A stretch of 64,000 nt of DNA, from the NCBI GenBank assembly GCA_020629155.1, contig JAHDDW010000012.1, positions 1 through 64,000 of the forward strand, given 5' to 3'. The notes under the pieces were generated by a model. The model ran no database searches, was not told the origin of the DNA, and worked only from the letters and a program-made list of their open reading frames with translations. Made by a program: the position numbers and the translations under genes. Position 1 is the stretch's first letter, and each line of letters opens with the position of its first letter. This DNA comes from Acidimicrobiales bacterium. Lineage in GTDB: Bacteria; Actinomycetota; Acidimicrobiia; Acidimicrobiales; SZUA-35. This document shows, piece by piece, positions 43,062-51,176 of the stretch.

Positions 43062-43841
43062 CTAGAGAGGTCCTGAAATGCCGCCATCTTTACGAACTCT
43101 CCAGAAGTGAATTGCCATAAAGATAACAGTAACGAATGGGACAAAAAGAACATGCAACACATACCAGCGCAACAATGTAGCTGAGCCGATCACTGGACCA
43201 CCTAGAAGCACTGACTTGAATTGATCGCCGATAACAGGGGTAAAGCCCATCATATTTGTGCCTACGGTAACGGCCCAAATAGCAACCTGATCCCAAGGCA
43301 ACAAGTAACCAGTAAATGAAAGCAACAGTGTGAGTGTGAGAAGAATGACACCAATAACCCAGTTGAACTCACGAGGAGCTTTATAGGCACCGTGATAGAA
43401 CACGCGTGCCATATGCAAGAACACTGAGATCACCATCAGATGAGCACCCCAACGATGCACGTTACGAAGCATACGACCGAGCGACACTTCATCCATAAGC
43501 CCAGCAGTATTGTCCCAAGCGACTGTCGCATCAGGCGTATAAAAGAACATCAAAAAAATGCCTGTCAGCGTAAGAAGAATGAACAAGAAGAAACTCAAAC
43601 CACCGAGACACAAGGTGTAGCTGACCTTGACCGCATGACGCTTTACCTTGACAGGATGCAAGTGATAAAGCACGCTGTTCATGATCACATACGAACGGTT
43701 ACGTGGGCTATCAGTATAGCCTTTACGAAAAACAGAACCAGGCCTAAATATAGAACTCCATGCCTGCGAACCTTGAACCGCCTCGTACTGAGCGCCAAGC
43801 TTTGCACCCATCAGACCTATAATCTTTGTTAGTACACTCAT
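43062..43841 (-). CDS. qcrB: Cytochrome b6-type subunit of the quinol:cytochrome c oxidoreductase
   Basis: 259 residues, four membrane helices. The heme b ligands are His129 and His143 (HRW...FLH, spacing 14) and His230 and His245 (spacing 15, the b6f-type spacing). Cys78 in TLCLGG matches the cysteine that covalently binds the extra heme ci in cytochrome b6 and in Bacillus QcrB, so a third heme is predicted. GYLLPWDQ is the conserved Qo-side loop. With the separate subunit IV-like gene, this makes a b6f-like split cytochrome b, not the long single-chain QcrB of mycobacteria. Confidence 0.93.
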   Translation of the reverse strand: MSVLTKIIGLMGAKLGAQYEAVQGSQAWSSIFRPGSVFRKGYTDSPRNRSYVIMNSVLYHLHPVKVKRHAVKVSYTLCLGGLSFFLFILLTLTGIFLMFFYTPDATVAWDNTAGLMDEVSLGRMLRNVHRWGAHLMVISVFLHMARVFYHGAYKAPREFNWVIGVILLTLTLLLSFTGYLLPWDQVAIWAVTVGTNMMGFTPVIGDQFKSVLLGGPVIGSATLLRWYVLHVLFVPFVTVIFMAIHFWRVRKDGGISGPL

Positions 43842-43905
43842 CGAGGTTAAATCCTACTACTTCTCTTGTCTCTCAAGACACTCAAACCAAAATTAAAACA
43901 AAAAA

Positions 43906-44322
43906 TTATGCCAACCGCATGCCGTAACCATACCCATACGATGTTGTCCGTTGATGAAGCTCTCCCCCACCTTTAGGCTCCATAATTTTACCAAGAACAA
44001 TCACGCCCGTCGGACAACGATCAACGCAAAGAGCGCAACGGGTACAAACATCATCGTCGATTGTGAAAATAAACGCATCGTTAGGGTCATCACCTGGTTT
44101 GGCTATACCAAAACTTTTTTCAACAACATCAACTGGCTGCATATGAATGCATTTCCACGGGCAGATATCGACGCACCCCTCACAAGCAATACATTCAGAC
44201 TGATCAATATGAATAAACTGTTTTGGTTTAACAGCTCTGCCTAAATAGTCTGCGTCAACTTCGACGAGTAGATAATCGTCACGAAATTCTGGGAGTGGCG
44301 GATTAGCATCAGTCGTTACCAT
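43906..44322 (-). CDS. 2x[4Fe-4S] ferredoxin-like protein in the bc operon
   Basis: 138 residues. Two complete cluster motifs, CIACEGCVDICPWKC and CTRCALCVDRCP, are separated by about 40 residues, with 40 residues before the first and a Gly/Tyr-rich end. No signal peptide or membrane helix, so it acts on the cytosolic side. It lies 4 bp after the membrane protein at 44327 and 64 bp before qcrB. A ferredoxin is not a normal part of bc or b6f complexes; here it could donate to or accept from the quinone pool through the partner membrane protein. That role is an inference from context. Confidence 0.88.
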   Translation of the reverse strand: MVTTDANPPLPEFRDDYLLVEVDADYLGRAVKPKQFIHIDQSECIACEGCVDICPWKCIHMQPVDVVEKSFGIAKPGDDPNDAFIFTIDDDVCTRCALCVDRCPTGVIVLGKIMEPKGGGELHQRTTSYGYGYGMRLA

Positions 44323-44326
44323 CGCA

Positions 44327-44812
44327 CTACCCTTGCTTCACAAGTGGGCGACCATAGGTGGTGCGCTTATTTTTTACAGCTAAGGCTTTTGCATCAGCAT
44401 CACGGCCACGGTTCTGCCATTTTGCAAAGAAAACTATTTGCCCACCAATAAACACCACATAAATAACTGTGGCGACAGTGTCTGAAATTGCGCGGTAGGT
44501 AATATCCATTGGGAAGAAGCCACCTTGGTTCTGCGGCTTAAACAATTCAAACGGACCGTGGAAAAACTTATCGGCGCGCCAACCCAGTTCATTCTCGGCC
44601 AAGGTTAGCCATTGATGAGGAACAACACCATAAAGAATGAACACTAAGAAAAAAATGTACGCAGACCCCAACATAGCCTCTCCCCAAGAAACGGGTGTCC
44701 CCACAGGGCGCTTACCTGCGTACCACATAATGGCGCCGCTCATAAGCAAAGAAACAACTATTGACGCAACAACAGCGACCATCTGGTAGCCACTCCTTAA
44801 ATAAAAACGCAT
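44327..44812 (-). CDS. Membrane protein, first gene of the bc/nuo run
   Basis: 161 residues with three hydrophobic segments (about 10-27, 43-65 and 109-127) and basic ends. No cofactor motif is obvious, and I recognise no family. It begins the long co-directional run and is followed after 4 bp by the ferredoxin gene, so the two probably act together, for example as membrane anchor and electron carrier. The 236-bp region upstream is shared with the divergent cytochrome c gene. Confidence 0.6.
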   Translation of the reverse strand: MRFYLRSGYQMVAVVASIVVSLLMSGAIMWYAGKRPVGTPVSWGEAMLGSAYIFFLVFILYGVVPHQWLTLAENELGWRADKFFHGPFELFKPQNQGGFFPMDITYRAISDTVATVIYVVFIGGQIVFFAKWQNRGRDADAKALAVKNKRTTYGRPLVKQG

Positions 44813-45048
44813 GGCTGCGAATCAGCCACCAACAAATCTACTCGGTAAATTCTTAGGAAAGTCTACTTTCTAACAAAAAATGTTGAAGTAGATATCTTTT
44901 ATTGCATACTCGTTAACTAGCAACTGACCCAACGAAAAAACTGATAGAAAGACCCACGCAGATCCAAAGAAATCAAGATAGTCTACTACAGGAGATGTCT
45001 ACACTCGGCGCTAGTCAGCCAAGATATACGTACGATAGGTTTAGTTAA
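44813..45048. promoter_or_regulatory. Divergent control region between bc/nuo run and cytochrome c
   Basis: 236 bp, A/T-rich in the middle, must hold promoters for both directions. TACGAT (45031-45036), 12 bases before the TTG at 45049, is a possible -10 element for the cytochrome gene. A short inverted repeat GAAAGTCTACTTTC is seen near 44860. No confident -35/-10 pair was found for the minus-strand run. Confidence 0.35.
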
Positions 45049-45906
45049 TTGAGTAACATACCAGAACATTTACTACAACGAAGCAGAGAAGCCAAGGCAG
45101 CGAAGTTAGGTGGATCTGTCCCAGAAGCAACCTCTTCTTCAAGTGAAATCGCGGCGACTGCCGCTTCAGCTGCAACTGCAACATCAGTTGAACCAGCAGG
45201 ACCCCCAGCGATCGTCGAGTTAACCCAGCACTTACCCTACCTAGACGATAAAGACGATTCTGATGCAAACAAACCAGAACCTGTAAATGTCCAAGCATTC
45301 AAAAAACGCAAACGAGCGCCTTTCTGGGCAATGCCTGTTGTCGTAGCATTACCGTTTTGGGCATATGGCTATGCAGGCACACTACAAGAACCCGAGACCG
45401 ATGACCCTCTCTATACTCACGCAGCTGAGCTCTACGAAACGTGCGCAGGATGCCACGGAGCAACTGGTGGCGGCGGTTCAGGCTATCCATTAGCAAACGG
45501 CTCTGTAAACGAAACGTTCCCAAGCCCAATCGACCAAATGGTTCACGTTGCAAGAGGTTCTGCTGCTATCAGCGGGCAAGAATACGGCGCACAACGCAGT
45601 GATGGAACACGCAAAGCAGGCAACCTTGGCGTCATGCCAGCACAGCTTGGCCAGCTCAAGCAAAACGATCTTGAAATGGTCATATTCCACGAACGTGTCG
45701 TGCTAGGCGGCGAAGATGCAACGGCGCCTGAATATGAAGCATGGATGGAACATATGCGTGAAGCATACGAAGCAAACGACGAGACCGATATCGACCTTGA
45801 TTTCTTGCTTGCCTGCGCAGATCCTACTATAACTCCAGAAGCGACAGGTGTGGGCAGCGACGACCCAGAAGGGCGACCATGTCCAGGTCCTTTAGCAGAA
45901 TCCTAA
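45049..45906 (+). CDS. Membrane-anchored mono-heme cytochrome c
   Basis: 285 residues from TTG 45049. The N-terminus NIPEHLLQRSREAKAAK (3-19) repeats the motif seen in the subunit IV-like protein. An Ala/Ser/Thr linker, a basic stop (KKRKRAPFW) and one membrane helix (about 91-110) put the heme domain outside: CAGCH at 132-136 and a probable Met ligand in NLGVMPAQLGQL. An acidic tail with two late Cys (LACADP, RPCPG) follows. It is divergent from the bc run and is the likely electron acceptor or a further complex subunit. Confidence 0.85.
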   Translation: MSNIPEHLLQRSREAKAAKLGGSVPEATSSSSEIAATAASAATATSVEPAGPPAIVELTQHLPYLDDKDDSDANKPEPVNVQAFKKRKRAPFWAMPVVVALPFWAYGYAGTLQEPETDDPLYTHAAELYETCAGCHGATGGGGSGYPLANGSVNETFPSPIDQMVHVARGSAAISGQEYGAQRSDGTRKAGNLGVMPAQLGQLKQNDLEMVIFHERVVLGGEDATAPEYEAWMEHMREAYEANDETDIDLDFLLACADPTITPEATGVGSDDPEGRPCPGPLAES

Positions 45907-45992
45907 CACTACCAGCCATAGCTTTGTAATCTCATTTTAGTTTCATCTATTCGTAGCCGAAGATAGTAACACACATCCACTTCGGGGCGGAA

Positions 45993-48317
45993 ATGAACTT
46001 TAAAGGCATTCTCGCAGTTAGCTGCGTTTCTCTTTTGGCGATGGCGACATCGCCCACACAGTCACAAGCGACTGAAAACAGTGCTACCTTACCTGACCTA
46101 CTCGAAATAGAAGCGCCAATTGTTGTAGAAACAGACGATCATCGCCCTGTTGATCAAGCGACCCAAGAAAAATTTGAAGAAGAAGCACGAACGCTGGATT
46201 CAGATTTTGCTGATAGACAAGCTTCAGCAAAAATTCCTGCAGGTTTTGCTGGCTCAGGCGGCGGCATATCTGTCACATTCAACTCGACAGATCTAGCACC
46301 ATCGAACGTGCAAACAGTTGTCAATAACGCTGTCAGCCAGTGGGATGACGTGCTAGCTACAAACCCAAACGGGCCTATTGAGATAGAGTTTTTCTGGCGA
46401 TCGCTTGGAAGCACTAGCCTATTAGGCTATGCAGGACCAGATGGCCTTTACCAAGGCTCGTCGCTACCAACAAATTATGTGTACCCTGCTGCGCTTGCAA
46501 ACACGTTATTAGGAACTGACGCAAACGGTCCTTCAAGGCCCGAGATACAAGTTGTCATAAACTCTGATCTTGCTTCAACAAACCGCTGGTATATAAGCAG
46601 CGACACCAACCCCGCTTCTTACCAGATAGATCTTCACTCGGTAGTACTTCATGAAGTAGGTCACGGTCTCGGCTTTTTAGGTTCGGCGCAAGACAATGGC
46701 AGCGGCCCCGCTTTAAACTCTTCCCCATATATCTATGATTCTTTGGCATACAAAGATTCAACGCAACTGGTAGATCACAGCGACCCTAATGGGCAATTAA
46801 CGTCAAACGATCTCACAATAGATATTGGTGGAAATAACCGCTGGGAACTCTATAGTCCGACGAGTTGGATGCAAGGAAGTAGTTTTTCACACTTCAACGA
46901 ATCCACCTATCCGACAAGCAGCCCTGGTTCGTTAATGACACCAATTCTTTCAAGCGGAGTCGCTAACCGTGATCTTGACGCCCCTATTCTTGGCTTACTC
47001 CAAAGAGAAGGCTGGACGATTATTCCAAAAGCCGCCAAACCTACACTCACGAAAGCAACAACAAGCGGAGACGACATTACCTTGCAGTGGAATAGAAACT
47101 TTAACGAGACAGGTTTGCCACCGACGTTATATTATGTTGAGGCGTTCGAGGGGACAGACCGTGTAGGGTTGAAGACCGTTTCAGGGAGCTCTACTTCATC
47201 CACTTTGACAGATCTAGATAACGGAACATACCGTGTCAGACTTACGCCAGCGGCTTCTAATGGGCTAGGAACGCCAGTCGATACGATCGTGACCGTCGAG
47301 GCAGGCACACAATCAACACCAGGGAAACCTTCTGGCGTCTCTATAAGTGGATCAGGCACCAACAGAACGCTACACTGGAACGCCCCTACAGGCGATGTGT
47401 CGGGCTATAGAGTTGAGCGTTCGTTTAACAACGGCAGTTGGGACTTCCTCAAAAACACTACGAGCCGCAGCACAGCACTTGCGCTAAACAGCAACGGCAC
47501 CTACAAATTCAGGGTGCACGCATACAACAGCTCGGGAGCAAGCGCCTTTGCAACATCGCCAACTGTAACAAAAAGTACGACCACAACGACGCCGACCACA
47601 CCTAGCGCACCGTCATATGTTCGACAAGTGCCACTTGACGGGCAGATAAGCCGTCTCTATAAAGCATACTTCTTACGCTTCCCAGATAAAGACGGTTTTA
47701 CCTATTGGCGCACGCAACGAGCTAGCGGCATGAGCCTTGAGGCTATTTCGCAGTCGTTCGCGAACTCCCCAGAATTCAAACAACGCTACGGCAACCTCAC
47801 AAACACCGCCTTCGTCAACCTCATCTACAAAAACGTCCTCAACAGAACCCCAGACAACACAGGCAAAACCCACTGGACAAACCAACTCAACAAAGGCACA
47901 ACCAGAGGCCAAGTAATGACAGGATTCAGCGAATCACCAGAATACATCACGAAAACGAAAACAGTTGCACCGAACACAACCCAGCAAGGAGAAATTTCTC
48001 GGCTTTATAAAGCATATTTCTTGCGAGCACCCGACAGTGCTGGCTTAACATACTGGCTCGGGGTCCGCGAAACAAGCTCTCTTGAAACTATTTCGCAGTC
48101 GTTCGCGAACTCCCCAGAATTCAAACAACGCTACGGCAACCTCACAAACACCGCCTTCGTCAACCTCATCTACAAAAACGTCCTCAACAGAACCCCAGAC
48201 AACACAGGCAAAACCCACTGGACAAACCAACTCAACAAAGGCACAACCAGAGGCCAAGTAATGACAGGATTCAGCGAATCACCAGAATACATCATCAAAG
48301 CAGGGTACGTTCCATAA
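45993..48317 (+). CDS. Secreted metalloprotease-like protein with FN3 and DUF4214 domains
   Basis: 774 residues. After a signal peptide (cleavage near 25-27) comes a metzincin-like region with HEVGHGLGFLG at 220-230: His220, Glu221 and His224 fit HExxH, but the usual third ligand position (230) is Gly. Two fibronectin type III domains (about 350-440 and 447-535), a Thr/Pro linker, and two DUF4214 repeats (about 548-650 and 665-772) follow. DUF4214 is common on surface and S-layer-associated proteins. The two DUF4214 copies share an exact 207-bp DNA segment. The product is secreted and probably retained at the surface; proteolytic activity is uncertain. Confidence 0.8.
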   Translation: MNFKGILAVSCVSLLAMATSPTQSQATENSATLPDLLEIEAPIVVETDDHRPVDQATQEKFEEEARTLDSDFADRQASAKIPAGFAGSGGGISVTFNSTDLAPSNVQTVVNNAVSQWDDVLATNPNGPIEIEFFWRSLGSTSLLGYAGPDGLYQGSSLPTNYVYPAALANTLLGTDANGPSRPEIQVVINSDLASTNRWYISSDTNPASYQIDLHSVVLHEVGHGLGFLGSAQDNGSGPALNSSPYIYDSLAYKDSTQLVDHSDPNGQLTSNDLTIDIGGNNRWELYSPTSWMQGSSFSHFNESTYPTSSPGSLMTPILSSGVANRDLDAPILGLLQREGWTIIPKAAKPTLTKATTSGDDITLQWNRNFNETGLPPTLYYVEAFEGTDRVGLKTVSGSSTSSTLTDLDNGTYRVRLTPAASNGLGTPVDTIVTVEAGTQSTPGKPSGVSISGSGTNRTLHWNAPTGDVSGYRVERSFNNGSWDFLKNTTSRSTALALNSNGTYKFRVHAYNSSGASAFATSPTVTKSTTTTTPTTPSAPSYVRQVPLDGQISRLYKAYFLRFPDKDGFTYWRTQRASGMSLEAISQSFANSPEFKQRYGNLTNTAFVNLIYKNVLNRTPDNTGKTHWTNQLNKGTTRGQVMTGFSESPEYITKTKTVAPNTTQQGEISRLYKAYFLRAPDSAGLTYWLGVRETSSLETISQSFANSPEFKQRYGNLTNTAFVNLIYKNVLNRTPDNTGKTHWTNQLNKGTTRGQVMTGFSESPEYIIKAGYVP
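47743..47949 (+). repeat. 207-bp perfect direct repeat, copy 1
   Basis: Identical by eye to 48088-48294, offset 345 bp (115 codons, in frame). It encodes the SQSFANSPEFKQRYG...GFSESPEYI part of the first DUF4214 domain. Codons are mostly C-ending, unlike the rest of the gene. Confidence 0.92.
48088..48294 (+). repeat. 207-bp perfect direct repeat, copy 2
   Basis: Second copy, in the C-terminal DUF4214 domain. The flanking halves of the two domains have diverged clearly (FPDKDGFTYWRTQRASGMSLEA against APDSAGLTYWLGVRETSSLET), so only this part has been homogenised. Confidence 0.92.
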
Positions 48318-48548
48318 GAAGTTACACCCTTCGCTTTGATGTTTTGATGCACAGTCGGTTCAACAAAAACACGCCTAGGCTGCAAGCACACGCATCAGCC
48401 GCAGCAGAAATGCAGAGGGTGCAGCAGAAAGAGGCATCGCACTTTCAGTAATCTCTTGCCATTTCTAGTGGAAGTTTTGCCTATATTTCGATAGATTCGT
48501 AAGTAGCTTTACGCTCCATAGCAAAAATTGAAGGCGGAGGGACGCAGT

Positions 48549-48962
48549 ATGGCAGGCGAAACAAAAACATCTATGTCACAAAATCATAAGGAAGCCTTAG
48601 CTCTTGGCAGAGCTGAAGGCCGTGTTGTTCGAGCGTATTTAGAAGCTTTAGAAGCACAAAAACCCAAACGTGGACGCAAACGCACGAAAGAGTCAGTGAG
48701 TAGTCGACTCGAAGATATCGAAACAGAATTACAACAAGCTGACCCAATTCAACGGCTTCAATTAGTGCAAGAAAAGCTTGATCTTAACGAAGAATTAGAA
48801 CAAATGGAATCAGTGACAGACCTCCAAAGTCTTGAAGAAGAGTTTCAAAAAGTTGCGAAAGGGTATGCGATGCGCAAAGGCATTTCGTATGCAGCTTTTC
48901 GTGAATTAGGCGTACCACCCGCTGTTCTCAAAGAGGCAAACATTAGCCGCACTGAAAACTAG
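48549..48962 (+). CDS. Conserved actinobacterial coiled-coil protein
   Basis: From ATG 48549 (GGAGGG at 48536-48541, seven bases away) it encodes 137 residues. Basic KPKRGRKR at about 46-53 is followed by an acidic heptad helix (SRLEDIETELQQADPIQRLQLVQEKLDLNEELE) and a terminal helical part with GISYAAFRELGVPPAVLKEANI. From memory this resembles a small family widespread in actinobacteria with no assigned function; the basic patch would allow nucleic-acid contact. It lies 47 bp before the PLP-enzyme gene on the same strand. Confidence 0.7.
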   Translation: MAGETKTSMSQNHKEALALGRAEGRVVRAYLEALEAQKPKRGRKRTKESVSSRLEDIETELQQADPIQRLQLVQEKLDLNEELEQMESVTDLQSLEEEFQKVAKGYAMRKGISYAAFRELGVPPAVLKEANISRTEN

Positions 48963-49009
48963 GCTTGAAAACCTCTAAACTATGACAGAGCATACTGATT
49001 GGAGACGTT

Positions 49010-50569
49010 GTGGCATTCAAAGGCAGTGAGAACTACACAACGATGTTGAACAACCTAACCATGTCTCCAGGAGATGTCATTGGTTTTGTGGATATCGAAA
49101 AGGAAATGGATCTTACCGTTACCGAAGCTAACACAAACTACCATAACCGGTTGAGAGAGTCCGCACGAAATGACTATGTAATTATTCCAGACAATACAGA
49201 TTCTTCGTACATCAATGCTAACTCTCCTGTGAAGCGTCGCAAAATGGTTAACTATAGAATTGACACCTATCTTGACATCGCTTTGTGCAACGGCAACATC
49301 TTTACGGCTGAAATACAGGGTAACCAAATCATAACGTCTGAATCAAATGACCCTCTACTTTATGACTCATTACATGCTTTAATGACCAGGCTATGGATCT
49401 CTGCTGATAATAAATATCTTGAAGAGAACAATACGTTCAACCACACGATGGACGAGTTAAAAGCGCTCAACACCAAGTACAACTTATCTGACGCTCACAC
49501 CCATCAAGCATTACCCGAAAGTTTAAAAGCGTTACTACCACAACTGCGTACTTTTTGGGAGGACTCGCACTATACGCAGCAAGCAAATTTCGAAAAGAAC
49601 TTCTTGCAATCTTTCTTTGCTTTCCGAAAATGCCCACATGCTCTTTTGCGAGGCGATAATTTTATTAACTATTCTGCTTCCTCCATCACCTCTTTACTTG
49701 CAAACTTTTTCTATACCAACGATTTAGAGGTTAGCCTTATCGAGCCTTGTTTTGATAACCTTCCTGATCTACTTAAAGATGGAGGAACTATTCCCAAACC
49801 CCTTCCTGAACGGCAGATCAAAAAAATTATTCAAGGAGAAGACCCAGATATTCACATTGGTGATGTCATTTTTTTAGTTAACCCGAATAATCCAACTGGC
49901 TTTAGCTTAGAGAACTACGGCGCATCTGCGTACCATGCTCTTGCCCAGTACTGCGAGGCTAACAACAAGATACTTGTCCTAGATTTTACCTTTATGCCTT
50001 TTATCCTGGAGGACGAAGATAGAGCAGTATGCGATATTTATGAACTATTTAATGGCTACTCTTTTAACTATTTAACAATAGAAGATACTGGCAAAATTTT
50101 GCCAGTGATGGATACAAAAGCGTCTATTCTTCATGCAAGTGATGGGCTCGTCGCTGAAATTTCTAGAGCACACACAAACTATATCCTTCGAGTTTCGCCA
50201 TTTATTCTACAAGTCTTGACCTTTATCCTAGATCGCCTTGCACAAGACGGATTAGGGCCGCTGTATGACCTGTATAGATCCAACAGGCGCTATCTTCGAC
50301 AAATGATTAGACAGCATGACCTACCGCTTGAAGTAACGCCTGCCCCTGATAGCTTATCTATCGCTTGGATTCGAATAACTAACGGATTGTCTGCGAGCTA
50401 CTTGCAGAATGCGCTGAGACGCAACAACATCGAAATTCTTATAGGAAATAACTTTTTTTGGTCAGACAAGAGTCAAGGCGGCGGCTATATCCGAATCGCT
50501 CTTGCACGTGAACGAAAAGAATTTATTGAATCAATCGATACATTTATCCACACACTGAAGGTTCTTTAA
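49010..50569 (+). CDS. PLP-dependent aminotransferase-like enzyme, fold type I, unknown substrate
   Basis: 519 residues from GTG 49010 (GGAG at 49001-49004). The last 330 residues are a class I/II aminotransferase-like domain: NPNNPTG (291-297), Asp325 in LVLDFTF as the pyridine-N partner, Lys362 in EDTGK as the Schiff-base lysine, and an Arg in GGGYIRIALAR for the substrate carboxylate. The first 180 or so residues are a separate, unrecognised region with DLTVTEANTNYHNRL and HTHQAL. No biosynthetic genes flank it. Codon use is richer in A/T than in neighbouring core genes, which suggests transfer. Confidence 0.75.
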   Translation: MAFKGSENYTTMLNNLTMSPGDVIGFVDIEKEMDLTVTEANTNYHNRLRESARNDYVIIPDNTDSSYINANSPVKRRKMVNYRIDTYLDIALCNGNIFTAEIQGNQIITSESNDPLLYDSLHALMTRLWISADNKYLEENNTFNHTMDELKALNTKYNLSDAHTHQALPESLKALLPQLRTFWEDSHYTQQANFEKNFLQSFFAFRKCPHALLRGDNFINYSASSITSLLANFFYTNDLEVSLIEPCFDNLPDLLKDGGTIPKPLPERQIKKIIQGEDPDIHIGDVIFLVNPNNPTGFSLENYGASAYHALAQYCEANNKILVLDFTFMPFILEDEDRAVCDIYELFNGYSFNYLTIEDTGKILPVMDTKASILHASDGLVAEISRAHTNYILRVSPFILQVLTFILDRLAQDGLGPLYDLYRSNRRYLRQMIRQHDLPLEVTPAPDSLSIAWIRITNGLSASYLQNALRRNNIEILIGNNFFWSDKSQGGGYIRIALARERKEFIESIDTFIHTLKVL

Positions 50570-50799
50570 AGCGTAGAAACAGGCTAGAGAAGTTGCTCTT
50601 TGCAAAAGCTAAGATTGGTTGAGTAATCAGAAGAGCTTTTCAGAAAATTTGTATAAACCTGCGTCTGATAATCTCTTCTATATTCCACGGCACAACGAGA
50701 TTAATGAATGATTAGCGAGAGGACTGAGACGAGATGCTAAACACGAACAAAATCATATGATGTAGTCACTAGCTGTGAACCTGACGGGCTTTGGGTTAG
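50570..50799. other. Intergenic region with nothing recognised
   Basis: 230 bp between the PLP-enzyme stop and the broken toxin gene. No ORF, RNA gene or repeat was seen in it; both neighbours converge here. Confidence 0.4.
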
Positions 50800-51176
50800 C
50801 TATAGTAAAGCGTCGATTGTTTCTACAGCATAAAGCTTAATCTGCTTGTCGGCAGTGGCTATTTGAAGCCTTTCAACTTTTGCTTGTGCGATAAGCATCC
50901 GATCGAATGGATCTTTGTGGTACATTTCTACTAAAGGGGCTAGCTCAGCATGTGCAGCGGTGATGTTAAGTAAGGTAATTCCAGAGGATAGTAAAGCATC
51001 AACGAGGCCCTCAGGGTAGTCAATTTTTCCTAATGCTTTTTAATGCCAAGTTCCCAAGGTGTGACAACAGAAAAAAATACTTCAGAATTTAAAAGTAACG
51101 ACTTGCATTTAGGACCTAATCTGTTGTTGTTACTCATCCACCATAGCGCCACATGGCTATCGATAAGGGTTCTCAT
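50800..51176 (-). pseudogene. PIN-domain (VapC-like) toxin, frameshifted
   Basis: Starting at ATG 51176, the minus strand reads MRTLIDSHVALWWMSNNNRL ... VVTPWELGIKKH and stops. In the next frame it continues ALGKIDYPEGL ... HKDPFDRMLIAQA ... to TAG 50800-50802. Together they match a PIN ribonuclease of the HxxPFDR type: first Asp in IDSH, Glu in WELGIK and Asp in DPFDRML. One extra base in the T-run at 51037-51041 (A-run on the coding strand) would restore IKKALGK and give 125 residues. The start overlaps the antitoxin stop in ATGA. As read here the toxin would be inactive. Confidence 0.75.

Noticed and set aside
48045-48257. Cys/Val-rich minus-strand ORFs at 47673-47912 and 48045-48257 with identical sequence
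   Set aside because: They are antisense shadows of the duplicated DUF4214 segment, which explains their identity.
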